Shown here piece by piece: positions 1-11,144 of a stretch of 64,000 nucleotides of DNA. The DNA comes from Viola odorata (lineage: Eukaryota; Streptophyta; Magnoliopsida; Malpighiales; Violaceae), in assembly GCA_963691705.1 (NCBI GenBank), contig OY829539.1:47714327-47778326 (forward strand), read 5' to 3'. The position numbers and the translations under genes are program-made. The notes under the pieces are model-generated. The model was not told the DNA's origin and made no database searches. It saw only the letters and a program-made list of their open reading frames with translations. How positions within the stretch are numbered: the stretch's first letter is position 1; the number at the start of each line of letters is the position of its first letter.

Positions 1-300
1 TTCCCCCAAAGGCATTAACTCTACTTTTAGTTGTTTATTCCCACCTTTTGACCACCTTTTGGACAAAAAGAGGGAACATGTCTAAAGTGGAGGAGCCCAC
101 TCCCTCAATAAAAGGAAGAGGGGAGACACTAGAAAGGGGGATCTGGATCTTAAGCCTCAGGGGAGACACGGGGATACTCATTTCATTCACTCTTACACAC
201 ACATACGTAGAACATTCTCAAAATAAGACCAAACACTGACTTTGGCATCGGAGTTTCTACGCCGGAGTCCACCTCCGGCGCTGTGCAGGTTGCTCATGAC
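1..300 (+). repeat. LTR fragment, Tat/gypsy-like
   Basis: The stretch has an AATAAA-type poly(A) signal near 108 and a GC-rich block at about 246-292 reading GCATCGGAGT, then CGCCGG, then CCTCCGGCG, then TGTGCAGG. The same block occurs, on the opposite strand, in both LTRs of the element at 4424-15745. Sharing of this block suggests the downstream part of an LTR in plus orientation; the upstream end lies outside the window and no TSD or internal region can be seen. The Tat-like assignment is inference from recalled LTR style only. Confidence 0.4.
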
Positions 301-886
301 GTTCAAGGAGTTCCGACCACCTCACTCCAAGATGCCATTTGACGGAAAAACCCTCATATCCTTCTTTGGATTATCAAGGGGACAAGCTAGTGTGTTGTCA
401 ATGGTGAAGGAGAGGAGAGGAGAGGAGAGGAGAGGGGAGGAAAGGAGGGGAGGGAAAGGGAAAGTGAGGCGACAGAAAGAAAATCATGAAGAAGCAAAAA
501 TAAGATACAAATAACGTGTAGGGTTTGTTTATTCATTAAATTATTTTTTAATATTTAACAATGGATGTAGAGATGACATAAATAAAATAACTATCAGTTA
601 GTAATTACATTTAAAAGTATTAGACAATTTATAAAATACAATTTTTTTGGAAAAAATTCCCACAACTGAATTGTTTTTTTATTTTAAATATGGGTGATCT
701 CAGCATCCCACTCATCGGCCTAACAAAAGATTAGGAATTGAACGATGACACAAGGAGAATGTTTAGCAGCAGGAAATTTTGAGAAAATTTAGAAAAAGAA
801 AATGAGAAGGGAATATTGCGTTCATGTGATGTAATTTTCTAATTTAGACACTGAAAAGAAAAATCTTTGTTTCTAAAATTACTCAA
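301..886. other. Intergenic, purine-rich microsatellite
   Basis: A degenerate GAGGA/GAGGG purine tract lies at about 406-470. The rest is AT-rich with no supported gene; the 90-residue open frame across the purine tract is low-complexity and has no recognisable domain. Confidence 0.5.
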
Positions 887-1241
887 TACGGGTGTACACG
901 GGTCGGTTCGGTCTGATTTTTGGGTTAGAACCGGACTAAATTAGACACTAATGGTTTGGTTCGGTTCTAATTTTTCCGAGTTAAATTGAGTCGGTTCCAG
1001 TTCTGACACGGAGTTTTTTTTATTTTTTTATTTTTTAATTTTACTTTTTTAATTTTCAATCTAGGCAGAATGAGGAGCAATATTTTCTCGAGCGAATTGG
1101 GCAACACTTTCTTTGAACTGCAGTCATTATCACAACAGGACATATATACTGAAAATAATCCACTAACCCACAAATACGATTTCTAGGTAAGAGATGAAAT
1201 GATGAAAAAATAGAAATCAAACTCTCAATCAAACCTGCAAC

Positions 1242-1908
1242 TAGGGATGGCAATGGGTACCCATACCCGCATATCCGTCCATAACCATACCCGCAATTAC
1301 CCGCTTGAGCGGGTAATTGCAGGTATGGTTTGGGTATGGATAATGCCCGCATTTATAATTGTGGGTATAATTGGGTACGGTACCCGCACAATACCCGCAA
1401 AATACCCGCATTTTTTTCAACTTTCTTGAAAAAAAAATCCTTGGTTTTGTCTCTCTCCTCTTTCCTCTCTCTCATCTTTTTAATTTTTCTTTCGTAATAA
1501 AAACTCAATATTCTTGCTTAATACTTTGAACAAAATAAATTAAAAATTATAAAAACATAATTTTTATCTCAAGATGAGTAATTAGACATCCATTTTTTAT
1601 ATTTTTCTTAAATTTTTTATAAATGGGTTTTACGGAATATGATGCTATAAAAAAATAATATAAATAAAATAAAATTATAGTAAATTTTTACTTAATTATA
1701 AAAGAATAAAAATTTGGTGAAATAATTTTATTAAGTTAAATAATAAATAAGTAAATGTAATTGGATATCCATTATATACCCAACTGGGTATTGGGCATAT
1801 TGGGTATGGATAATAATGGATATTTAGTTACGGGTATGAGTTGGATATTTACCCATACCCGCTTTAACATACCCATACCCGCCCATACCCGCCCAATTGT
1901 CATCCCTA
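1242..1908. mobile_element. hAT MITE (TAGGGATGGC family)
   Basis: A 667-bp element with terminal inverted repeats TAGGGATGGCAATGGG and CCCAATTGTCATCCCTA. It has a perfect 8-bp target duplication, CCTGCAAC, at 1234-1241 and 1909-1916. Subterminal regions carry many GGGTA/TACCC motifs (GGGTATGGGT and its complement). The centre is AT-rich with no coding potential. The 8-bp TSD and TIR point to a hAT superfamily MITE. It lies wholly inside the larger hAT-like element 887-3879, so it is the younger insertion. Confidence 0.85.
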
Positions 1909-2402
1909 CCTGCAACTGAGTATCATCGAAGAGGAGAGAAGAAGTGGAGAGGGGAGCACGTTGTAGCGACTGTGCTTCTTTCCAAAACACCAAGGTACCA
2001 AACAGGCTTGCGATGTCGAGACAAAAGAGGAGACTGGAGAGGAGGTTCTGCTGCTGTTTGACGAGGGAGTGACGGATGTTGGTTGTTGCTCTCAATCTGA
2101 TTTAAATTAGATTGATTTGCCCTAATGTCAAAACGATGCCGTTTTGACATTAAATATACTGTTTTGATGCTTTTTGTTTTTAAGTAAAGTTTTTATTTAC
2201 TAATTTATAAATAATAGCATAATATTATTACAATATTTTAGTATAATAATTTTTTACATTTTACTATTTTAGTATAAAAATTTAAAGTTATTAAATATTA
2301 TTAAATATTAAATATTAATATATTGAAATGTAATGAATACGTTGAACAAATATCTAATACATATTAAGTATCGAGTAAGTATAAATATTAAAGTATCAAA
2401 TA

Positions 2403-3190
2403 CGACTTACGAGCTTAACATATACACACGATGAATTTTCAAGCAATTAAAATTCTAAACAATTAGTAATTACATTTAAATTAAAAGCATAAAACTCTAA
2501 ACAATTAGTAATTATATTTTTTAATTTTATCACAATATTTTATAATTCTCTTTTACAACAATATAATTCTTTTTTTATTAAGTAAAATATTGAACAATAA
2601 ACATATATCCACGATATGCCTTAATAAATTATAACTATATATTAAAGTAATGATTAATGGTAATATTACTAGTATGTGTCATATTATTAATAATTAATGG
2701 TCTTACTTTATATATATTAACTATATAAATGGCTATTACAATTTACAATAATATATTTTTTCAAGCCTAACATATACACACGAAGAATTTTCAAGTATAA
2801 TCGTGTTTCATAGGATGATAAGATTAGATCAATTACATTTAGAGCTTCAAAATTATCATTGAACAATACTATAATTAATTACTTATACCTATGTAATGCG
2901 TAATACATTAATACAATTTAAATTAAAAGCATAAAACTCTAAACAAGTAGTAATTATATTTTTTATGACAATTGACATGATTCTCTCTTACAACAATATA
3001 ATTCTTTTTTTATTAAGTAAAATATTGAACAATAAACATATATTCACCATATATCTTAATAACTATATATTAAAGTAATGATTAGTGGTAATATTACTAG
3101 TATGTGTCATATTATTAATAATTAACGGTCTTATTTTATACATATTAACTATATAAATGGCTATTACAATTTACAATAATATACTTTTTT
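2403..3190. repeat. Diverged AT-rich tandem duplication inside the hAT-like element
   Basis: About 300 bp starting near 2470 recur near 2917, with the same order of motifs: AAAAGCATAAAACTCTAAAC, then TTACAACAATATAATTC, then AATATTACTAGTATGTGTC, then ATGGCTATTACAATTTAC. A shorter motif, CATATACACACGA, precedes each copy at about 2419 and 2769. The copies differ at several sites and by small indels, so the duplication is not recent. Confidence 0.75.
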
Positions 3191-3887
3191 CTCATATTAA
3201 CATTTTCAATTTCTTACTACGAAAAGATAGATATATATATATATACTCATATTTTTTAAAATAATTTAATTAATAAAAAATATTAAATAATTTCTAAATA
3301 TTTATTTTTTATAAATATTATCTAAAGTGATTATTAAATTATTTGACTCACCTGTATTTTTTTTCTAATGTCTAACTATTATACATACTTAATGCCTTGC
3401 TTAAGAGAAAATTCTCTCTTATGTTGTTGATAGTATAAATTGAGGGACCAAAATAAATTCTAGGACCAAAGTACTGTACCTGTTCTGCTCTCTATTCCTT
3501 ATCAGCCCCATGCAATTCGAAGTTGAAGATAAACACAACTAATGATGCACCAAGCAAATTCAATTTCCAGCCCAGCCCAGCCCAGCCCAGTGAAGGAAAA
3601 AAATATCAAAAAAAGAATTTTGAGGGGAACGGTTTAAACACTGAAGCAAAGCTGAACTTTGATAGGTGATGCGCATATATATAAAAAAATTCGGTTCAAA
3701 CAGTTCAATGGTTCGGTTCACGGGTTTTAGATTCGAAGAACTGGACCGAATCGAAAATTTACTGTTCTAGTTGGGATAGAACCGAACCGAACAGAAAAAT
3801 TACAGTTCAATTCGATTCGATTAAAAAAAATTCAGTTCCGGTTCGATTTTTGAGTCGGTCCGATTTTTGAATACCCCTATTACTCAC

Positions 3888-4423
3888 CGGTGTAGAAAAC
3901 AGTTTTTTAACGTTTGTAATTTTGAAAAGGATTTTCCGCTTAAATGATATTTGTCCGTGAGACACAAATACCCTTAAAGTTAATTGGTATTACAAACTTA
4001 TCCCTTTATATACTAAAAATCTCTCCTTAAGCTTATTCCTGCTATATAGCCTTCCCATGTAGTTTGTCTTTCCTGTATCTGATCGGTTGCAGAGGAGGGA
4101 GGTGATTTGGTCGGAGATGTGAGAGTCTCTAAGAATGGAAGAGGTGGTTTTTTTGGAGGAGAGGGAGGGAATGGTTGATTGGATTTTTGGCGGTGGTGTC
4201 GGTGGCAGTGGTAATAGTAAAGGCGACAGCTTGAGTGCTCCACATGCTCGTCATCGTTTGGAAGTGTGCTTTGGGGGTTTTGCTTTAGTATAGTGAGAGT
4301 GAGGAGTGAAACGTTTATGCAAAACCCAAATGAAATAAAATGTGCTTCCGGTGTGGTGTTGTAAGTCTGGGAATAGCCTTCAACCACCGCATTTGAGTGG
4401 TTTATCTTGAAATGATATGTTAG
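3888..4423. other. Spacer with an unrecognised 124-codon open frame
   Basis: A minus-strand open frame at 4013-4387 is rich in Ser, Pro and His and includes PPSPPKKPP. I recognise no domain. The region ends exactly at the TSD (GTTAG, 4419-4423) of the next LTR element. It may be noncoding or a remnant exon; nothing supports expression. Confidence 0.3.
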
Positions 4424-4854
4424 TGATAATCCTCAGACTTGGGGTGAGGATAATTCTATGAATCTGAGATCTTCACTACCACCATAGCAGCTGCTATACC
4501 TACACAACGTCGAAGGGGGTCCCCGGCGCAAGCACTCCGATGCTTAAGTCTGTATAGGGATAAATATGAGGGTAAGAAGGTGATTTAAGGGAGTGAAATG
4601 AGGGAAAGAGAGAGTAGAGAGAGAGAGTGAAAGGAGGGTGTGGCAGAGTCTCTGCTTATGTGTGGGCTTATCTCCGCTTGTCTTTGCCTTTGCCTAAAAG
4701 GGGTATTTATAGGTACTTGAGGTGGGTGCTTGGACATACCGGGTGTGGGATTATACGTCATCTGGTAGGTGGGCCCCCCTCGCTGATGTCGACCACATTC
4801 CCGGTACCCCGTGTAGAGACTAAAATGCCCAGGGGGGTCTGTTTTGGAATATCA
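4424..4854 (-). repeat. 3' LTR of the LARD-like element
   Basis: Downstream LTR in the minus orientation. The TATA box lies at about 4697-4706. It carries the GC-rich hairpin-forming block near 4503-4550, also found in the other LTR. Relative to the 15344 copy it has small insertions and scattered substitutions. Confidence 0.85.
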
Positions 4855-5755
4855 CAAGCCCAACCGAAAATGAACCCGAGTGTTTACCAAGGGCTCAATT
4901 CCCGGTGTCTGATAAAGCTCTGTACTTCTGAATTGCAGGAAACTGCAAATTTTCTGCGAGTTTTCAATCCACTTCTTCTTTCTTGCATTTTACTATTATG
5001 GGTACTGTTCACCGGAAGCTTGATTGTTCACAAGGAAGCTTTACACTGTTCACAAGGAAGTTACTGTTCACTCATTGACTTTCCGGATGGTTACTGTTCC
5101 TCCGCTGACTTTCCCGGATGATAAAAATTGTCATTATAATTAACCGGTACAAAGTACTGTGCTCCATCTTCTGAAATATAACTATTCTCTGTTAAAATAA
5201 CTGATATCTCTGAAAAAGTCTTTTCAAAACGGATAATCTCTTTGATGTTGTCCTTGTATATGCAGCATGACCAAGTATTAACAAATTTCTTCCTTCTGCA
5301 AATATCACACCTCACAAAGAAATTTCCGGACAACTTCCATATTTCATATGTCGCACCTCTATTTATAAACCTGCAAAGAAATAAATAAAAGCAAATCTCC
5401 TTTTCCTGTGCAACTTAAAACACATAAGATAGATGGTTATGATAATATCAATAGAAAATTCTAGTAATTGCATAATCTAAAATATGCCTCTCGTGCTAAT
5501 GTCGTCGTAGGGACCAACATCCTTGCAGAATTCGTGTTTCTCTGTTAGCGTTCCTAAGCCGTACTGTCTGATTCAACAAGATCGGAATGGGCTTTAGAAG
5601 CTTTGCTGGACTTATCAGGTTCTATTAGCGTTACTAAAGTCGTGCCACCGTCTAAATGAGCACGGAATGGGCTTAGGAAGACCGTTTACCTCTAACTGTA
5701 CCACCATCTAAATGAGCACAGAATGGGCTTCGACGGTCTTCCCTGATGAAGTTAT

Positions 5756-6947
5756 TGATAAAACGGCCTAGAAGGGGGGGTGAATAGGCAAATAAAATTC
5801 TAACACAAAATGTAAGGAAATTGAGTGCGGAAATAGAATGTAAAAACACAAGGATATATAGTGGTTCCAATTCCTCAAAGAATTGTACTCCACTACCTAA
5901 GAGCTTCCCCCTTAGGATTTTGAACAACGACCACTTCGTTATTACCTTGAGTTTTTACGGGTTCAACTCAAACCTTACACCTTGGTTTTTCCGGGCTCAA
6001 CCAATAAACCTTTCACCTTGGTTTTTGCGGGCTTAACCAATAAACCTTACACTTGGTTTTCACGGGTTCACCAACAACCTTACAATGTGATTTTTCCGGG
6101 CTCAATCACAACCTATCACAAATAAGATTCTAGACAAGAGAATTGTGAAATGGCAACACAAATTGGTGTACAAATAAACTATGTATGATTCAATAATCAA
6201 CACCAATAAATGAACAAGAATACCTCAGTAGAAAGCTTAAAACTTACTTGAAAATTTGACGCAATAATGAGTAAAATCGGATGAGTGAAGCTTGCGTTAT
6301 GAAAATTTGAATTTGTAAGCTTTGCAAAAATTCAGATTTTGGCTTTGAAAAAGGATGAGAGCTTTCTTGAGTTTATGATTGTGTTATTGTGTTTCTTGTT
6401 TTGTTCTAACTCATCTAAGATGAGTATTTATAGAGTAGAAAGAGTAGAAGGTCGGACATGAGAGAATGGGTTTCAAACTAGCCGTTTTTAGTGGGAAAAC
6501 TAGTTGTTAGAGCTTGTCCCCTGTACGGGGCGGTATGCCGCCAGACACCAAGGTGCTGGGGCGGTATGCCGCTAGCTTCGCTTCGGAAAACCATTTAAAT
6601 TGCCGACTCTGGCGGTATGCCGCCAGACACAACCCATTCTTGGCGGTATGCCGCCAGGAACAAAATGTCCCATAACTCGAGTTTTAAAAATCGTTTTCGT
6701 GTAAAACCTTTTTGAAAACTTTCCTTGAGGTATCTTGAACATAAATCAAGTGCTAATTTGAATCATACTTACATGATTAAAGTCCTAATGTACACTTGAT
6801 CTTCTAGCTTGCGATATCTTGATTTGTTGCCTCTTATGCGTTCGATCGCAAACTACACACACTTTAACTTCAAATTGCATTAGTATTATTAATTAGTTTG
6901 TGAGTCTAAAATCATCAAAACAAGAGTAAGTTGCCCTTGGGCTAACA
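5756..6947 (-). repeat. 3' LTR of the copia element
   Basis: Begins TGTTAGCCC and ends TTTTATCA on the minus strand. A TATAAATA box (minus) lies at about 6424-6433. A short GGCGGTATGCCGCC palindrome recurs several times at 6525-6660. Confidence 0.92.
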
Positions 6948-6948
6948 A

Positions 6949-6961
6949 TCTCCCCCTTTTT
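6949..6961 (-). other. Polypurine tract of the copia element
   Basis: The minus strand reads AAAAAGGGGGAGA next to the TG that opens the 3' LTR, the expected plus-strand priming site. Confidence 0.8.
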
Positions 6962-7376
6962 GATGATGACAACCACAAACTAATATCAAAGCATATTTAA
7001 GCTAGCAATTGAAATTAAAGTTAAATGGAGTAAACTTACATCTCCAATCTTTGCAAAAAAAAATGCTCCCCCTACATAAAACATTAGTTGCAAATCTGCT
7101 ACCAATTGAAAATACTTTAGTGCACAAGAGCATAGCAAAGATTCAAAGTTTTGATCCCCCTTAACCTTACCTTTCTCCCCATTCTAAACACTTCTCCCCC
7201 TTAACTCATTCTCCCCCTTTGTCATTAACAAAAAGGGTAAGTAAAATAAGGAAGTCCAATTAAGATCATATAAGGAGTAATAAAGGAGCAAGCAAAGATC
7301 AAATCCAAAACATCAAACGATTATCCAATCCAAAGATAAATATCAAGATAAAGATAAAGAGAGGATAACCGAAATC

Positions 7377-10300
7377 TTACTCAAATGGATTGCAAATACC
7401 GATTTCATGTCTTAGTTCCACAAAACGTTCTTTGGCAAGAGCTTTGGTAAAAATGTCTGCAAGCTGATTGTTAGTACCAACAAATTCAAGCATAATATCT
7501 CCTTTTGCCAAATGATCACGAATGAAATGATGTTTTATATCAATGTGCTTGGTACGTGAGTGGCAAATAGGATTCTTGGTCAAATTAATAGCACTTAGAT
7601 TGTCACAAAAGATAGGAATTTTACAAAACTTAAGACCAAAATCTTCTAAGGTTTGTTTCATCCATAGAATTTGAGTGACACAAGAGCCGGTGGCAATATA
7701 TTCAGCTTCCGTAGTGGAAATTGCTACCGAATTTTGTTTCTTACTTGACCAAGAAACCATATCTTGTCCTAAAAATTGGCATGTACCACTAGTGCTTTTC
7801 CTATCGGTTTTAGAACCGGTAAAATCTGAATCGGTATAGCCAATTAAATCAATGCTAGACCCTTTCGGGTACCAAAGACCTAATTTAGATGTACCTTTCA
7901 AATATTTGAAAATTCTTTTCAAAGCATGCAAGTGAGACTCTTTAGGACAAGATTGAAAACGAGCAAATAGACAAACACTAAACATTATATCCGGTCTACT
8001 TGCCGTTAAATATAAGAGACTTCCGATCATACCTCGATATAGAGTAATATCTACATCTTTACCATCTTCATCTTTGTCGAGGTTGACGGATGGACTAAGG
8101 GGAATAGGACTCTCCTTGACATCTTTGTATCCATATTTGTTTAGGAGATCCTTGATGTATTTTGCTTGATTGATAAAGATACCCTCTTTAGATTGTCGAA
8201 TTTGGAGTCCAAGAAAGAATGTCAATTCTCCCATCATACTCATTTCGAACTCACTATGCATACATTTTTCAAACTCATTGCACAAAGAATCGTTAGTAGC
8301 ACCAAATATGATATCATCAACGTAAATTTGCACAATTAACATATGTTTACCATCATGTTTAGTGAAGAGTGTAGAATCAATTTTACCCATTTTAAAACCA
8401 TTTTTCAATAAAAATTGACTTAAACGATCATACCAAGCTCTAGGAGCTTGTTTAAGACCATATAAAGCGTTTTCCAATTTAAAAACATGGTTAGGAAATT
8501 TAGGATCTTCAAAACCGGGAGGTTGTTTTACATACACTTCTTCCATAATGTAACCATTTAAAAACGCACTTTTCACATCCATTTGAAATAAACTCATGTT
8601 CTTAAAACATGCAAATGCTAATAACATGCGAATAGATTCAAGTCTAGCAACCGGGGCAAATGTTTCATCAAAATCAATACCTTCTTGTTGATTGTACCCT
8701 TGGGCCACCAATCTAGCTTTATTGCGAATGACATTCCCCGATTCATCAAGTTTGTTTCGAAAAACCCACTTGGTGCCAATGATAGTATGGTTGCTAGGCC
8801 TAGGAACTAATTTCCAAACACAATTACGCTCAAATTGATTTAGTTCCTCTTGCATGACAATCATCCAATATTCATCATGTGAGGCATCATCAAATTTCTT
8901 AGGTTCAAATTGAGAAACAAATGCATGATGATCATTTAAGTTTCTAAGAGAAGAGCGAGTGACAATACCTTGGCGATTACCTATGATTTGCTCTTGTGGA
9001 TGTGCTTTCATCATTTTCAAAGGTTTGGAACTTGAGGGGCCTTGATTTTTTACTTCATTATTTGTATCCTCAAGCACCTCTTCTTCCGGCTTTTTCTCCT
9101 CTTGAAATTCTAGAGTATCTAGTGAAGGAGGATTGACTTGAAGACTTCCAAGATCTTCCTCTATATCACTATCTATCTTTTTCACACTTTCAAAAGGGTT
9201 AGTCTCATCAAATGCAATGTGCATGGATTCTTCTACAACTAGAGTTCTTTTATTATAAACTCTATATGCTTTGCTAGTAGTAGAATATCCAAGAAAAATA
9301 CCTTCATCCGACTTTGCATCAAATTTTCCCAAATTGTCTTTGATGTTAAGAATAAAACATTTACATCCAAAGACTCTAAAGTATGCAATGGTGGGTTTCT
9401 TATCATGCCATAATTCGAAAGGAGTTTTAGTAAGCAAAGGTCGAATTAGGACACGATTTAAAACATGACATGCGGTTGCAACGGCTTCGGCCCAAAAACA
9501 TTTTGGTGTATTATGCTCATTTAAAAGAGTTCTAGCCATTTCTTGCAACGTTCTATTTTTCCTCTCAACTACCCCATTTTGCTGAGGAGTGCGAGGACAC
9601 AAAAAATTATGAAAAATACCATTTTCATTGCAAAAATCTTGAAACATGCCATTTTCAAATTCACCACCATGATCACTTTTAATTCTGAAAATTTTGGAAC
9701 CTTTTTCATTTTGAATACGTTTGCAAAGTTGTTTGAATTTTTCACATGCATCATTTTTATGAGCCAAGAAGATAACCCAAGTAAATCTAGAATAGTCATC
9801 CACAATAACAAAAACATATCTCTTACCTCCCACACTTACCGATCTCATAGGACCGAAAAGATCAAGATGTAGGAGTTGTAATGGCCTTGAAGTTGAAACA
9901 GATTTAATAGGTTTGAAGGAGCTCTTAATTTGCTTTCCATATTGACATGCATCACACAAACCTTCCTTCTCAAACTTCATCTTAGGTAAGCCTCTCACAA
10001 GCTCTTTCCTAGAAAGCTTTGCAATATTCTCCATCCCTACATGCACAAGTCTTCTATGCCAAATAGATGGATAATCAACTAAAGCACTTAAGCATGTATG
10101 ATCATCGTTAGGAATATCGTTTAAATCAATCATATAAATATTTCCAACTCGATTACCCATGAAAATTAAATCACGTGTGAAAATATTTCTTACTTCACAA
10201 TGAGTGGAAGTAAAAATAACAATTAAATCTTTATCACACAATTGACTAATGCTCAATAAATTAAATTTTAAGCCATGCACAAATAAAACATGTTCAATAG

Positions 10301-10475
10301 AAGGAGAATGGCTAACTTTACCGATGCCCGAAACTTTACGTTTAAGGTTATCTCCAAATCGAACATTTCCTCTATCTTCTTCCTTCAAATGGGTGAATTT
10401 CGACTTATCACCCGTCATGTGCCTCGAACACCCGCTATCCAAGTACCATTTATTTGCATGGGGTTTTCGGCACAT
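7377..10475 (-). CDS. pol: copia pol polyprotein (protease, integrase, RT, RNase H)
   Basis: Uninterrupted 1032-residue frame. Domains in order: aspartic protease with WYLDSGCSRHMTG at residues 10-22; GAG-pre-integrase HHCC zinc region (HRRLVHVG to CDACQYGKQ, about 140-185); integrase catalytic core with LHLDLFG, VDDYSRFTW and PQQNGVVERKN (about 200-310); reverse transcriptase with the YVDDIIFG catalytic motif (about residue 715); and RNase H ending in HIDIKHHFIRDHL and QLADIFTKAL. Length and order are standard for Ty1/copia. The annotated start Met lies just after two stops that cut it off from gag, so natural translation would need readthrough, splicing or a fresh start. All main catalytic motifs are present, so the pol domains could be functional. 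Confidence 0.92.
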   Translation of the reverse strand: MCRKPHANKWYLDSGCSRHMTGDKSKFTHLKEEDRGNVRFGDNLKRKVSGIGKVSHSPSIEHVLFVHGLKFNLLSISQLCDKDLIVIFTSTHCEVRNIFTRDLIFMGNRVGNIYMIDLNDIPNDDHTCLSALVDYPSIWHRRLVHVGMENIAKLSRKELVRGLPKMKFEKEGLCDACQYGKQIKSSFKPIKSVSTSRPLQLLHLDLFGPMRSVSVGGKRYVFVIVDDYSRFTWVIFLAHKNDACEKFKQLCKRIQNEKGSKIFRIKSDHGGEFENGMFQDFCNENGIFHNFLCPRTPQQNGVVERKNRTLQEMARTLLNEHNTPKCFWAEAVATACHVLNRVLIRPLLTKTPFELWHDKKPTIAYFRVFGCKCFILNIKDNLGKFDAKSDEGIFLGYSTTSKAYRVYNKRTLVVEESMHIAFDETNPFESVKKIDSDIEEDLGSLQVNPPSLDTLEFQEEKKPEEEVLEDTNNEVKNQGPSSSKPLKMMKAHPQEQIIGNRQGIVTRSSLRNLNDHHAFVSQFEPKKFDDASHDEYWMIVMQEELNQFERNCVWKLVPRPSNHTIIGTKWVFRNKLDESGNVIRNKARLVAQGYNQQEGIDFDETFAPVARLESIRMLLAFACFKNMSLFQMDVKSAFLNGYIMEEVYVKQPPGFEDPKFPNHVFKLENALYGLKQAPRAWYDRLSQFLLKNGFKMGKIDSTLFTKHDGKHMLIVQIYVDDIIFGATNDSLCNEFEKCMHSEFEMSMMGELTFFLGLQIRQSKEGIFINQAKYIKDLLNKYGYKDVKESPIPLSPSVNLDKDEDGKDVDITLYRGMIGSLLYLTASRPDIMFSVCLFARFQSCPKESHLHALKRIFKYLKGTSKLGLWYPKGSSIDLIGYTDSDFTGSKTDRKSTSGTCQFLGQDMVSWSSKKQNSVAISTTEAEYIATGSCVTQILWMKQTLEDFGLKFCKIPIFCDNLSAINLTKNPICHSRTKHIDIKHHFIRDHLAKGDIMLEFVGTNNQLADIFTKALAKERFVELRHEIGICNPFE

Positions 10476-10487
10476 CTACAAAATAAA

Positions 10488-11144
10488 TTAGTTAGTTTTA
10501 GGAACCCAAACTTGTTTGGGTCCTTTCTTAGCAAATGCACTCTTTTGTGCCCACATTTGTTTTGCATAAACATTACCTTTACGAATGTAGCAAAAATATG
10601 ACAAATGACCATTTTTATTGCAATAGCTACATTTGTATAAAGGTCTATCATGTGAGTGATTGGAGGAACTAGTATTGTTATAATTTCTTGCCTTAACAAA
10701 AGTAGTTTTAGAATTACTCATGCTAGTAGAATTATTAAATCCAATACCTCTTCTATCACCACTAGTCTTTTGATCATTTAAGCAATCTTGGTGACTTTGT
10801 GCACTTTGAATATATTTAGCTAAAGTAGCTTCAAGAGTTTTAATCTTTTCATTTAGATTAGCTACTTCTTTACTAGAGTTTGCACAGATTTCACAAATAG
10901 CATTTTCATTTTTGAGTTTATTGCATGCATTCTCAAGTATTTTGTTTTCACTAGTTAACCCTTTATTTAGCTCTTCTAGCTCACTTATGTCATTTTTTAG
11001 GTTATCTAGTTCTTTAACAAGTTTTATATTTTTCTTGCAAATGTCTTGAAAATGTGCACATAAATCATTATAAGCATCTTGCAATTCATCAAAAGAATAA
11101 TTATTATCACTAACCGAATCATTATCGCTATCTTCCTTAGCCAT
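10488..11144 (-). pseudogene. gag: copia gag, 3' part with second zinc knuckle
   Basis: This frame holds an acidic N-terminal stretch, a long coiled-coil-like segment (heptad-rich Leu/Glu/Lys/Asn, about residues 15-100) and a CSYCNKNGHLSYFC zinc knuckle near residue 170. It then ends at a TAA, with a TAG four codons later, just before the pol frame. Pol is in the same frame, so gag-pol would be continuous but for these two stops. The usual copia layout is a single gag-pol frame. Confidence 0.75.

Larger units (their letters stand above)
887..3879. mobile_element. Non-autonomous hAT-like element, about 3 kb
   Basis: Ends are TACGGGTGTAC (left) and GAATACCCCTA (right), an imperfect inverted pair of the hAT style. 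They are flanked by 8-bp near-identical direct repeats, TTACTCAA at 879-886 and TTACTCAC at 3880-3887. Both subterminal zones (about 900-1010 and 3690-3865) are packed with GGTTCGGTTC-type motifs in both orientations, as hAT transposases require for binding. No transposase frame is visible; the interior is AT-rich, partly duplicated, and hosts another hAT MITE. The 8-bp TSD with one mismatch is the main support. The element might instead be two unrelated GGTTCGG-rich repeats that happen to sit in line. Confidence 0.6.

Noticed and set aside
242..514. 90-codon open frame at the left end
   Set aside because: Runs through an LTR remnant and a purine microsatellite; low complexity and no domain.
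4502..4560. Rho-independent-like terminator hairpin
   Set aside because: Lies in an LTR of a eukaryotic element and has no following T-run; better read as an LTR RNA structure.
9271..9872. Plus-strand open frames inside the copia pol gene
   Set aside because: Antisense shadows of the intact minus-strand pol frame, with no domain of their own.
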